From Runella zeae DSM 19591 (lineage in GTDB: Bacteria > Bacteroidota > Bacteroidia > Cytophagales > Spirosomataceae), in NCBI RefSeq assembly GCF_000423565.1, contig NZ_AUIF01000062.1, forward strand, positions 1-34,269: 34,269 nt of DNA. Reading direction: 5' to 3'. The translations under genes were made by a program, and so were the position numbers. Below, one piece after another: positions 1 to 8,500 of the stretch. How positions within the stretch are numbered: position 1 is the stretch's first letter; every line of letters begins with the position of its first letter. The notes beneath the pieces were generated by a model. The model was not told where the DNA came from. It did no database searches and worked only from the letters and a program-made list of their open reading frames with translations.

Positions 1-45
1 CAATTTCGCATTTCAAAAAAATGAAGATGTATTCTTACAAGTAAC

Positions 46-1689
46 ATGAAAAAATACCTAATCTTACTACTGTGCATCGCGACATTTTCGGCGGTTGCCC
101 AGACACCAATTGCGCGGGTGAAGCAGGGGGAAAGCTTCACGCTTACGCTGAATTTTCCGTCGTCTTATGATACCTCGCGCATTGCGAAATTGACTGCCTT
201 TTTAGGCGGCGCCGAGGTGGGCGACCTTCAGAAATCTACAATCGTCCCCCTAAATGACAGCTGTTTTCGTCTTCAGCTCCGCAGCTCTCGCACTGCCTTA
301 TTGAAAGGTGACTACGCCTTTCAAATCGCCGTCGAGGACAAGATTGTAGGGGTGAAAAAGACGACACCGGTTCTGATCAGCTTCGCTCCCTCGAATAATA
401 CGACTGCTAGTAGTGCGGTGAACGCGGGTTCGGATGTACTGCTGAAGGTTAATATCCTTACGCCTGTCGTGGTGGCTAATGCAGAATTGGCAACTATCTA
501 TAAGGGTGAGCCGGGCGCACAAGGGCCGGCCGGGCCTACTGGTGCGACAGGAGCGCAAGGCCCACAAGGTGTGCAAGGCCCTCCCGGTTCTGACGCTACC
601 GTGACGGGTGCGGCGGTGACGGCAGCGCTTGGTTATACACCTGTAACGCCTACTCAGTTAGCTACGAAGTCGGACACTTCGCACCAGCATACCGCCTCTC
701 ACATTACCGACTGGACAGCCGCCTGGGCGGCGAGGTGGGCGAGTGAGGCGGTGGCAATTACTAGCAATCTTATTCCATCTGGTGTACGAAATCTGGGAGG
801 TAGCGGCTCGGGACAGCACTGGAATATTGGTTACATTAGCACTATTAACAATCAGCTTGGGACGCTTTATCTACAGCAAGGTGGAAATAACAGAGTAAGT
901 ATTAATCCCAATGACGTTCACATATCTCCCAGTCTATTTGTTTTCAATACTGGAACCAATACTGGACAGGCGACACTTGGACTAGGCAATGGAGGTGTTT
1001 TACGCGGAAATACAACCCTTGCTTTTCTTGTTGGAGGGGGGGCTGGCGCAGAGGCGGCAAGATTTCACTCAGACGGCAATTTTTCTCTTGGTAGTAATAT
1101 CAATGGAGGATATAAGTGGGATGTTAATGGAACTTCTCGTTTTCAGGGTGTTTCTACGTTTTCATCTAGTGTTGGCATAGGTACAACCTCGCCTCAGTAT
1201 GCTCTTGATGTAAGAGCAGCAGGCAATGCCATATCGGTATGGGACGGGTCTAACGGTATGGTTATTTCAAGAATCGGACTTTCCAAACTCGGTGTAACTG
1301 CTACTCCACTTGATTTGTCTGGCTTTTCAAGAGTCGCAGTTATGTATACCTACAACTCCTCAAATGCAGTACAATATGGATTGCAAAATATTGGAACAAT
1401 CAATCAATCTGGCACAGCAGGATATGTTGCTAATTATACATCTATCTACGAGCCAAATCTTGGTTCTGGCGAAAAACTACTCCTTGACTTAGGTACTAAT
1501 AGTGCGTCTGGTGGCAATAGTGCTACACACATCCCAAAATTTCGAGTCTGGAATACGGGATATACGACAAGTATCAATGACGTAGAGATTCTCGACAGCA
1601 CAAAAGGAATCATCCTGAAAAGCCCCGACGGGACGCGATATAGAATCTCCGTCGCGAATGGTGGCACCTTAACCCTGACAGCATTATGA
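46..1689 (+). CDS. Secreted collagen-like phage tail fibre protein
   Basis: A 547-aa protein. Residues 1-19 form a typical Sec signal peptide (MKKYL, leucine core, cleavage after AVAQ). A beta-rich N-terminal domain follows. Residues 154-182 are Gly-X-Y collagen repeats (GEPGAQGPAGPTG...). Residues 192-230 are the tail-fibre type GYTP...HQHTASHITDW segment. The C-terminal part carries low-complexity fibre motifs (WDVNGTSRF, VGIGTTSPQYALDV) like those of Bacteroidota long fibres, but I see no terminal S74 autoprotease triad. The probable role is host recognition. The signal peptide is odd for a virion protein, and a cell-surface adhesin is an alternative. The stop overlaps the next start (ATGA at 1686). 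The gene is first in module L; any module R counterpart would lie beyond the right edge. Confidence 0.75.
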   Translation: MKKYLILLLCIATFSAVAQTPIARVKQGESFTLTLNFPSSYDTSRIAKLTAFLGGAEVGDLQKSTIVPLNDSCFRLQLRSSRTALLKGDYAFQIAVEDKIVGVKKTTPVLISFAPSNNTTASSAVNAGSDVLLKVNILTPVVVANAELATIYKGEPGAQGPAGPTGATGAQGPQGVQGPPGSDATVTGAAVTAALGYTPVTPTQLATKSDTSHQHTASHITDWTAAWAARWASEAVAITSNLIPSGVRNLGGSGSGQHWNIGYISTINNQLGTLYLQQGGNNRVSINPNDVHISPSLFVFNTGTNTGQATLGLGNGGVLRGNTTLAFLVGGGAGAEAARFHSDGNFSLGSNINGGYKWDVNGTSRFQGVSTFSSSVGIGTTSPQYALDVRAAGNAISVWDGSNGMVISRIGLSKLGVTATPLDLSGFSRVAVMYTYNSSNAVQYGLQNIGTINQSGTAGYVANYTSIYEPNLGSGEKLLLDLGTNSASGGNSATHIPKFRVWNTGYTTSINDVEILDSTKGIILKSPDGTRYRISVANGGTLTLTAL

Positions 1690-2450
1690 ACTTCATCCTA
1701 GCCATTTTCGCGCGCACTATCTTCTTCGTGCTGTCCCCTTTTCTAATTCTTGTTACGATAGGAATTAAGCTCTCGAAAAAAGAGAGCCTTGGACTCTACG
1801 CAAAAAATATCGCTATCGCCTACGATATTCTGATTAATGTAGTGGGTGGTGAGCTGTGGGATTTCTTGTTTAGAAAGCGCAAAATAGACAAGTATAAATT
1901 TGGCGGATTTCGCACGATTTCATGCGATTTAGGCCTCAATAAATCAATCTATAATCTTACAAAATTCGGCTCTCGTGTAGAGAGGTTTCTTCATTTTCTC
2001 GACGAAAATCACGTCGAGAATGCAGTTAATTCTATGAAAAAGTACCTACTTATTTTTTTGTTGCTAGTGTCGGGAGTGGCACAGGCGCAGCACCTAGTCT
2101 TCAAGTGCGATTCCACATTTTTTAAATCCCCGCGCATTCCTGGGGGCTACTATGTGGAAGGTATATCCGCCAAAGCACTTAATCCCATTTTGGGCGATAC
2201 AGCAGCCTTATTTTGTCACTTCGAGTTCTATCGGATTGTGGATTCGACCTACCAAAAAGTAGACGAGCAGAATGATTATATACCCAAGTGGGTGCCGACC
2301 GATTCGGGTCTGAAAAACCTGCACATGATGCTGTTTAGTGGCAATAAGCAGCAAATATACGAGGCGGCGAAAATCTTCGCAGAATATCAGGGGTATACGC
2401 TCAAACCCTTAACACAACAAAATTTTCTTAACAACCTCTATCCAGAATGA
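1686..2450 (+). CDS. Membrane/secreted lysis-region protein (holin-like N-terminus, exported C-terminus), copy L
   Basis: A 254-aa protein of unrecognised family. Residues 1-25 are a hydrophobic segment (IFARTIFFVLSPFLILVTIGI), followed by a basic domain with GGELWD and LGLNK...LTKFGSRVERFLHFLD. At residue 117 a second signal-peptide-like start appears in frame (MKKYLLIFLLLVSGVAQAQ), followed by about 120 residues that look extracytoplasmic. It may be one protein with two membrane segments, or a dual-start gene giving a small exported protein from 2034. It sits between the fibre and the spanin-like pair and is coupled to both by ATGA overlaps, which suggests a role in lysis or envelope passage. 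The holin label is inference from position. Its paralogue at 33515-34269 aligns with no indel. Confidence 0.65.
   Translation: MNFILAIFARTIFFVLSPFLILVTIGIKLSKKESLGLYAKNIAIAYDILINVVGGELWDFLFRKRKIDKYKFGGFRTISCDLGLNKSIYNLTKFGSRVERFLHFLDENHVENAVNSMKKYLLIFLLLVSGVAQAQHLVFKCDSTFFKSPRIPGGYYVEGISAKALNPILGDTAALFCHFEFYRIVDSTYQKVDEQNDYIPKWVPTDSGLKNLHMMLFSGNKQQIYEAAKIFAEYQGYTLKPLTQQNFLNNLYPE
1696..2450 (+). repeat. Inverted repeat, left arm (mosaic identity)
   Basis: Aligns base for base with the complement of 33515-34269 without indels (left position plus right position equals 35965). 1696-1790 is identical over 95 bp. 2067-2257 differs at only 3 of 191 positions. Segments between and after these are clearly diverged. 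Confidence 0.9.
2034..2450 (+). other. Probable internal start giving a 138-aa exported protein (copy L)
   Basis: The ATG at 2034 lies in frame inside the 254-aa gene and begins a complete signal peptide, MKKYLLIFLLLVSGVAQAQ. The first residues and the hydrophobic core closely match the fibre signal peptide at 46 (MKKYLILLLCIATFSAVAQ) and the internal one in copy R (MKKYLLILLLFVSGVAQSQ). A signal peptide buried mid-protein makes little sense unless translation also begins there. No clear ribosome site precedes it, which is normal in this phylum. Confidence 0.45.
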
Positions 2451-2698
2451 CAAATATCAAACGCCTCCTTCTTATAATAGCCCTGCTATCACTCGTAGTA
2501 ATAGTGATAGTTCGGCTAGTAAGACAATCTCCCAAGCCTCAAACCAACATCAACTATGAAATCAAAAAACAGTCAGATAGTATTGCTATTGTTAGTCTTA
2601 GCCAGTCTGACTCTACAAAATTGCGCAAGCTCGAAAAGCTTAAGCGAAGAATCGCGGAAGCGAGATATAACGATAGCTTACAACGCGCAGCGCATTAG
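2447..2698 (+). CDS. Rz-like inner-membrane spanin candidate, copy L
   Basis: An 83-aa protein. Residues 5-25 are a strong N-terminal membrane anchor (RLLLIIALLSLVVIVIVRLVR), followed by a short charged, helix-forming periplasmic tail (LRKLEKLKRRIAEARYNDSL). This topology and the overlap with a downstream lipoprotein gene in another frame match i-spanin (Rz) genes, which fuse inner and outer membranes at lysis. It is shorter than lambda Rz (153 aa). The start overlaps the upstream stop (ATGA). The copy R paralogue (33264-33518) keeps the C-terminus IAEARYNDSLQRAA almost unchanged, while the anchor is diverged. Confidence 0.6.
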   Translation: MTNIKRLLLIIALLSLVVIVIVRLVRQSPKPQTNINYEIKKQSDSIAIVSLSQSDSTKLRKLEKLKRRIAEARYNDSLQRAAH

Positions 2699-2885
2699 CA
2701 ACGCAGACGCTGCCGTCGCTTGCTACGATATGCTCGTTGATGCAGAAAGGCGTTTGGCCGACACTACCTTGGTTTATAACAACTTAAAAAAAGAGGTTCC
2801 CAAAATACAAGCCAAGGCATATCGAAAAGGCATTTCGATAGGAGCTGCTACTACCATTGCAATATGGCTCCTACTAAGGATTTAG
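2556..2885 (+). CDS. Lipoprotein with C-terminal membrane segment; o-spanin or u-spanin candidate, copy L
   Basis: A 109-aa protein starting inside the Rz-like gene in a different frame, with a 143-bp overlap. A signal sequence ends in a lipobox (LTLQNC, Cys at residue 23) followed by ASSK, which predicts outer-membrane lipidation. The middle is helical and charged (DAAVACYDMLVDAERRLADT). The last 18 residues (GISIGAATTIAIWLLLRI) form a second hydrophobic segment. Classical Rz1 proteins are short and proline-rich and lack a C-terminal anchor. The lipobox plus C-terminal anchor layout is that of unimolecular spanins such as T1 gp11. The copy R paralogue conserves the layout. Confidence 0.6.
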   Translation: MKSKNSQIVLLLLVLASLTLQNCASSKSLSEESRKRDITIAYNAQRISNADAAVACYDMLVDAERRLADTTLVYNNLKKEVPKIQAKAYRKGISIGAATTIAIWLLLRI

Positions 2886-2907
2886 AGTTTTCATGGATTA
2901 ATGCAGC

Positions 2908-2940
2908 AACCCAAGTGGCAATGTCGCTTGGGTTCTTTAT
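2908..2940 (+). terminator. Hairpin terminator between lysis genes and tail genes, module L
   Basis: Stem AACCCAAG (2908-2915) pairs with CTTGGGTT (2927-2934) around an 11-nt loop and is followed by the T-rich CTTTATTTG. It lies in the 99-bp gap before the 680-aa gene. A leaky terminator would let late transcription continue into the tail genes. Confidence 0.55.
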
Positions 2941-2984
2941 TTGTTTTCCTAGTGTTGATTTAGCCAACCTTCTACCTTGTTGGC

Positions 2985-5027
2985 ATGATAAGAATCTTAC
3001 GAAATGACCGCGAATTGGAGCTCTCTCCAGATACGTCCATTCAGCTTGAATGGAATACTTGGCTTTTTTCTGATGATGATAAATTGCCTGGTAGTTTCAG
3101 CTATCAAATTCGGTTTGGACTTACCCCGTCTAATCTTATTTTTATTGACTATGCCCACCGCCCTGAACAGGTTTACAATGAGCTACAAGTTATTGCCTAT
3201 TTATCAAATGTATTGGCTGTAAGATGTACTCTAGCCTACGACGTAGAGGGCAACATGGCAGTAGGGCATCTCAAGTTTGAAGCGGCTGAAGTAAATCGTA
3301 AAATCAAAAACACCAAACTTCGTGATGCAATCAAAACTGATTTTACCGTAGGGCCTAACCTACTCCTCAGTTTGTATTTACGTCAAATAGCCCAACATCC
3401 TATTGGTACTTATCCTGTTGTTTTTGCCCCTATCTATAATCCCGATTTTATCGAAAGTGATTTTGCCTTTAATGACGAAGAAACCAAAGGAGATGCTCCC
3501 TTCGAACTCTATAACTTTAGGTATGAACCCTATATCAACCCATACGGTAAAACGGGCACTGGTAGAGGTTTTTTGTATGACGAATCTATTTCCAGTTCTT
3601 CTTTTCTTCCCTATACCAATGTAACCGTCAAACATATGGGGCGGTTTTTAGTACCATTCCCGTACTTGGTTCCGGTGATTCGAGAGCTGATGCAGTGGCT
3701 CGGCTTCGATATTGCCGGAAATTGGATTGATGATCCTGAAATCAAATGCCGCGTCATTTATAATACCTATGCCCTTGGCAGTCGTCTTTTCAATGTATTT
3801 GGCATTCTCAGAATAAAGATTGCGGAGCATCTACCTGATATGACAGTTGGTGAGTTCCTGAAAGCAATACGCAAATACTTTGTACTTAGTTTTGAATTCC
3901 GTAATCCTCCGGGCATTGTTGAAATTAAGTCACTGGCCCAAATACTAGACTCCCAAGAGATAGAAGACTGGAGCAATTATCAGTCATTAGAAAATCCCCG
4001 ATTACGTAGGCCCGAAAATCGCGGTTTCAGTGTAAAAGTAGCCGAGGATTCAGGAGATAAACTCTACAAAGAATCCAACTTCAATCCAACCTTTACCCTG
4101 GGCGACGGAGAGCAAAACTATGATGTACCTATTGGTACACTCAATATGTACAAAGCTACCAATCCCCACACGGGAGCCAAATGGATTATTCCTCGAGCCC
4201 TTCAGCGAGGAAATGTAAGAGATGCAAAGTTGAGCCGTTCAGCGGCCTACAGCCCTCAACTTCCCCTTAGCAATGAACCCAAACTGCGGCTACTCGCTTA
4301 TCGAGGCATGCAACCTGATTCGTCGGGTCAGCTCTATCCTATGCTCACAAGTGGGATGTATAATGCTCTCAATAAACAAATCGCCCAGAGCTGTGAAGAT
4401 AGTCGGCAAAGATTAAGTGTTTTTCAACAACATATCCGGCGCTATCTCAATATCATCGATACCAACCGCGAAATGGAGCATGAGTTTTTAATTCCAGAAT
4501 CTTTGCTTCAGAAGTTCAGTTTCAATCGTCTCTTAGGACTCACTGGTAACAATCGGGTATATATGCGTCATCTCGTATCCAAACTTGTGATAGAGCTACC
4601 GAGCAAAAGCGGATTTGTCAAAGCTAAGACTTACAGCTACCCCCTACTCCCTGGCAAGTTTGGTCCAATCGACGCCCAATCATTTCCCTGGCTTGAGGTG
4701 ATCGAAATCAACCGTCGTGGCCAAGACACGGGGCCTAGCCAAAACGCCGGATTCATTGCTGATATACAGATCAACTGCTGGACAAGCCCGGAGAAAATTG
4801 CACAAGCGAATGTCTCTGGGCTCACGGTATTTTTTGAAATCCAAACCAGAACTACTGTATCTGCTACCAACGAGACAACGGTAGAAACCAAAGAATACAG
4901 TGCGGTGATTTCGGGCACCAGTGCCGTGATACGCACCAATCTGATAGTAATGGAATTTCCAAGTACTGGATACATCTACCGGGGGTTGGTCATTCTCGAA
5001 AACCCTGAATACTTAATCATCTTCTAG
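2985..5027 (+). CDS. Large tail protein of unknown role (possible baseplate/hub), copy L
   Basis: A 680-aa protein, mostly beta-predicted, with no signal peptide. I do not recognise a named family. Its identity as a tail protein rests on position before the gp10-like and tape measure genes and on a full-length paralogue in module R. Segments shared with that paralogue include SPDT...NTWLFSDDDKLPGS, a proline-rich LTPSN, ALGF/WLGF...W..DP, and GMQPD....YPMLTS. Conservation is strongest in the N-terminal 50 residues, which may be the docking domain. It begins after a terminator and ends one base before the next ATG. The order (this gene before tape measure) is the reverse of the usual tape measure then distal tail/hub order. 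Confidence 0.6.
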   Translation: MIRILRNDRELELSPDTSIQLEWNTWLFSDDDKLPGSFSYQIRFGLTPSNLIFIDYAHRPEQVYNELQVIAYLSNVLAVRCTLAYDVEGNMAVGHLKFEAAEVNRKIKNTKLRDAIKTDFTVGPNLLLSLYLRQIAQHPIGTYPVVFAPIYNPDFIESDFAFNDEETKGDAPFELYNFRYEPYINPYGKTGTGRGFLYDESISSSSFLPYTNVTVKHMGRFLVPFPYLVPVIRELMQWLGFDIAGNWIDDPEIKCRVIYNTYALGSRLFNVFGILRIKIAEHLPDMTVGEFLKAIRKYFVLSFEFRNPPGIVEIKSLAQILDSQEIEDWSNYQSLENPRLRRPENRGFSVKVAEDSGDKLYKESNFNPTFTLGDGEQNYDVPIGTLNMYKATNPHTGAKWIIPRALQRGNVRDAKLSRSAAYSPQLPLSNEPKLRLLAYRGMQPDSSGQLYPMLTSGMYNALNKQIAQSCEDSRQRLSVFQQHIRRYLNIIDTNREMEHEFLIPESLLQKFSFNRLLGLTGNNRVYMRHLVSKLVIELPSKSGFVKAKTYSYPLLPGKFGPIDAQSFPWLEVIEINRRGQDTGPSQNAGFIADIQINCWTSPEKIAQANVSGLTVFFEIQTRTTVSATNETTVETKEYSAVISGTSAVIRTNLIVMEFPSTGYIYRGLVILENPEYLIIF

Positions 5028-5028
5028 C

Positions 5029-5568
5029 ATGGCAGTGATGAAAAGAATTTTGGCCAACGGTAGAACCGTCAGAGCCAAATGGTCAAGTAGTAGCACCGAA
5101 CAGACCCGAGCGACGGCAACCATTCCCGGTTTGGCTAATAACCAACTCCCCGAAATTCGTTTACGGGCGCTCAATGAAGCTACCCTCAAGATGTTTATGC
5201 CCATTTTTCAAGAACGCTTGAAAAAGAATCTGCAAGAGTTCCAGATTGGTTACGAGGGTGATTTGGATGATAGTATCCGTTTTTCGGTATCAAAAGGCGC
5301 TGATAGTGTCATGGGGACTTTACGCTTCAACTTCTACGGTCGCTTTGTCGATTGGGGTGTAGGTAAAGGCATCACCTTACTAGAATCTCAAAGCGGCGTT
5401 CCGCTAGCAGCTGGCCGAATGCGGTCAAAACGAAGTGCCAAGCCGTGGTTTGGGCCTCAATATGCTTACGAACAAAAACGCCTAAGAGAACTGGCTACTA
5501 CCAACACCCAACAAGTACTGGCGGAGTTAGCCGCCGAAATGAATGTACAAGTTGAAATACAATTATAG
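5029..5568 (+). CDS. HK97 gp10-like tail completion protein candidate, copy L
   Basis: A 179-aa protein. A central motif GRFVDWGVGKGI (about residues 104-115) is followed by a basic segment and RSAKPWFGPQYAYEQKRLREL. Gp10-like head-tail/tail-completion proteins often have such a Gly-rich turn followed by a tryptophan/aromatic and basic C-terminal half, so I assign it on pattern and position rather than clear homology. The module R paralogue has GRMVDMGVGKGI in the same place. The basic N-terminus (KRILANGRTVRAKW) is not shared with copy R. The gene is tightly packed between the 680-aa gene and the tape measure gene, with 1-2 bp gaps. Confidence 0.5.
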   Translation: MAVMKRILANGRTVRAKWSSSSTEQTRATATIPGLANNQLPEIRLRALNEATLKMFMPIFQERLKKNLQEFQIGYEGDLDDSIRFSVSKGADSVMGTLRFNFYGRFVDWGVGKGITLLESQSGVPLAAGRMRSKRSAKPWFGPQYAYEQKRLRELATTNTQQVLAELAAEMNVQVEIQL

Positions 5569-5570
5569 CA

Positions 5571-8500
5571 ATGGCAAAGAACAGTACTAATACATCCAAA
5601 TCAGTCATCCAACTTGTAGTAGACGGGAAGTCTGCCGAAACCAGTGTAAAACAGCTTGGCGTGGCCCTTAACCACGTCAATAAGGAGCTTCGAGATATGA
5701 AAATCAATGATCCGCAGCGGGCGGAGCTCCTTAAACAAAAGAAGCTTATCACTGACGAATACATGAAGCAAAAAACCCTAATCGGGGATATACGCTCAGG
5801 CTGGAGTCGCTTTAAGAGCGAGGTAGTTCAGATTGCTGCTGGGGTTGTGGGAGGAAACGTAATCACGGCCCTGCTCCAACAACTCATCATGTTTATTCCT
5901 CAGCTTATCAATAAAGCGTTGGAATTACGTGATTCTTTGGCTGATGTTGCCAAGGCAACCGACATGACCGATGCCGAAGTAAAAGCCCTCAATCGAGAAC
6001 TTAAAGGCTTCAATACCCGAACCGCTACCAAGGAGCTGAGAGACATGGCCAAAGTAGGTGGGCAGTTTGGCGTAGCCAAGGAGCAAATCGCCGGCTTCGT
6101 GAAAGGAGCTGACCAAGTAAACGTAGCCTTGGGCGATCAGTTTGGCAGTGCAGAGGCTACCGCTGGAGCAGTACTGAAGCTGAGGAATATTTTCCAGAAC
6201 CTTAAATCGGACAACATTGAGAAAGATCTTTTGCACATTGGAAACGCGCTCAACGTACTGGAAGCCCAAGGAGCTGCTACCGGTGCGGGTATGACTGATT
6301 TTTCGAGCCGTATCGGTGGTGTATTAATTCCCCTGAAGGTGAGCGAAGCCCAAGTATTAGGTCTTTCGGCTACTTTGGAGGAGCTAAATGTAACCGCTGA
6401 ACGCGGATCCACGGCCACGGTTGATATTTTCCAAAGGATGCTTACCGAAACAGAAGCCTTTGCGAAAGTAGCCAAGACTGCCGATGGTGCGAAAATGACC
6501 CTTCAAGAATATAAGAAATTAATTGGAGAAGATATTTATGGCGCATTCCTAGCTTATCTACGAGGGTTGAAAGAAATACAACCCAATCAAATTGCATTCA
6601 TGGCCGCGCTTGAAGAATCAAAGCTCACCGGAGCAGGCGCCAGTGAGGTACTCTCCAAGCTTTCGACTAATCAAGAAATGCTTGCCCAAAAAATTAAACT
6701 TGCAGGCGATGCCCTCCAAAACACGGACAGTATTACCGCCGAGTTTAATAAGAAAAATCATGAGCTGGCCTTGGGCTTGAAGAGACTATCAGAATGGTGG
6801 AATGGCCTCATTTACAATCAAACTTTTCAAGACTTTGCCACCGGCCTGGTTTCTCTTCTGAATAGGATGTTGGGTTTGACCGAGAAAATGGATGATGCCA
6901 ATAAAACTTCCTTTAGTTTCCTGAGTGTGATTGAATCAATCATCGATGCCATTGGTAATCTCCTTATTAGTCTGAGGGACTTAACTGTAACCTTGACGGG
7001 CTACGGCGACGCCGGAAAATTGGTGATTGATGTAGGAAAGGGCATTGGCGTTGTCTTTAAATTATTAGCCACGGCCATTATGGTCGTTGCCAACGAAACC
7101 GCTACGTTGATTGGCTATTTTGATGTTCTTATTAACAGTGGAAAGAAAGTGATGAACTTTTTTGGGGGGCAATTTAAAATCAACCCGCTCTCAAATATGG
7201 ACAATTTGATGAAACGACGCCAAGAAAACATTGATAAGGTAAACTCTTGGTGGACTACTCCCAAAGCTCCCGTGAATCCCGCTCCTACAGGGGGGTATAG
7301 TGGTGCGGGTCCTTGGCAAGAAAATATCCAGACCGGGGGTTATAGTGGTGAAAATCCTAACCCTACCTCCTCAAATTCTCCCAACACTTCTACTCCAGTC
7401 AGTAATGTTCCGGGTAAAAAGGAAAAAAAGGAGCTTGAAAATCTTAGGAAGGAACTACAAAAGTTACAAGAAGATGTTCTTTTGAATAGCTTAAGTAGCT
7501 ATGAGAGAGAAATTAAGGCTGTAGAGTTAAAATATAAGAAGCTACAGACAGAAGCCAAAGGCAATGCGAAACTCATCAAAGAAATCAAAGAACTTGAAGA
7601 ACAAGAGAAAACAGCCATTGAGAAACAATACAGTAAAGAAATAGAACAAATACGTGCAGCACTTCTCTTGAATACCCTCAGTACCCATGAAAAAGAACTT
7701 AAAGAAGTAGAGTTAAAATATGAGAAGCTGCGGACAGAAGCCAAAGGCAATGCGAAACTTATCATAGAAATCGACCAACTTGAAAAGCAAGAGCGAACAG
7801 CCATTGAAGAGAAACATACTAGGCAACTAGAGAAGGAGAACCAGGAGAGAATCAAGGATGCGGTTGAAGCTAGAGAAAAAATAGCTAGTGCCCAACGCGA
7901 GAGTCTCGAACAGTCTGAAAAAGCAATGGCCGACTATCGAAAAGGGAAAAAATCGGTATATTCATCAAAGGGAGAAGGTTCTTTAGGGATTAGTGAAAAT
8001 GATGAGTTCAATGCCCAAAGCCAGCTAAAAGACAAATATGATCAAGAAATCAAGTCCCTTAGAGATAATTTTAATGAAGCTTTATCAAGCGCCCCTGATG
8101 AGTTAAGAAGTGAAATGACTCATCAATTTGGACAGGTTTTAATACAAGCTGAGAAAAATTATTACGATGAGTCTAACCAACTTCATTTAGATTTTACTCA
8201 AAAACGACTAGCCGCATACTCTAATTTAGCTTCGGGTGTAAGTGACATTTTTACAAGCCTAATGGAAGTTACAGGCGAAAACGAAGGGATGTTTTTGGCA
8301 TTCCAAAAAACCGCCGCAATGATTCAAATAGCCATTGATACTGCCAAGGCGATAAGTGCCGTAACTGCCGATGGTGCTATGGTTGGACTTACTCCTATTG
8401 AAAAAGCTTTAGCAATTTCCTCGTCCATTGGAATTGTATTGGCTAATATCGCCAAAGCTAAGAAGGTATTGAGTACTGCCCCTCAAGCCGAAACGCCCTC

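Noticed and set aside
298-576. 92-aa ORF antisense to the fibre gene
   Set aside because: Shadow of the fibre gene; no domain or start context. Similar antisense ORFs over the tape measure, large tail, clamp and methyltransferase genes were rejected for the same reason.
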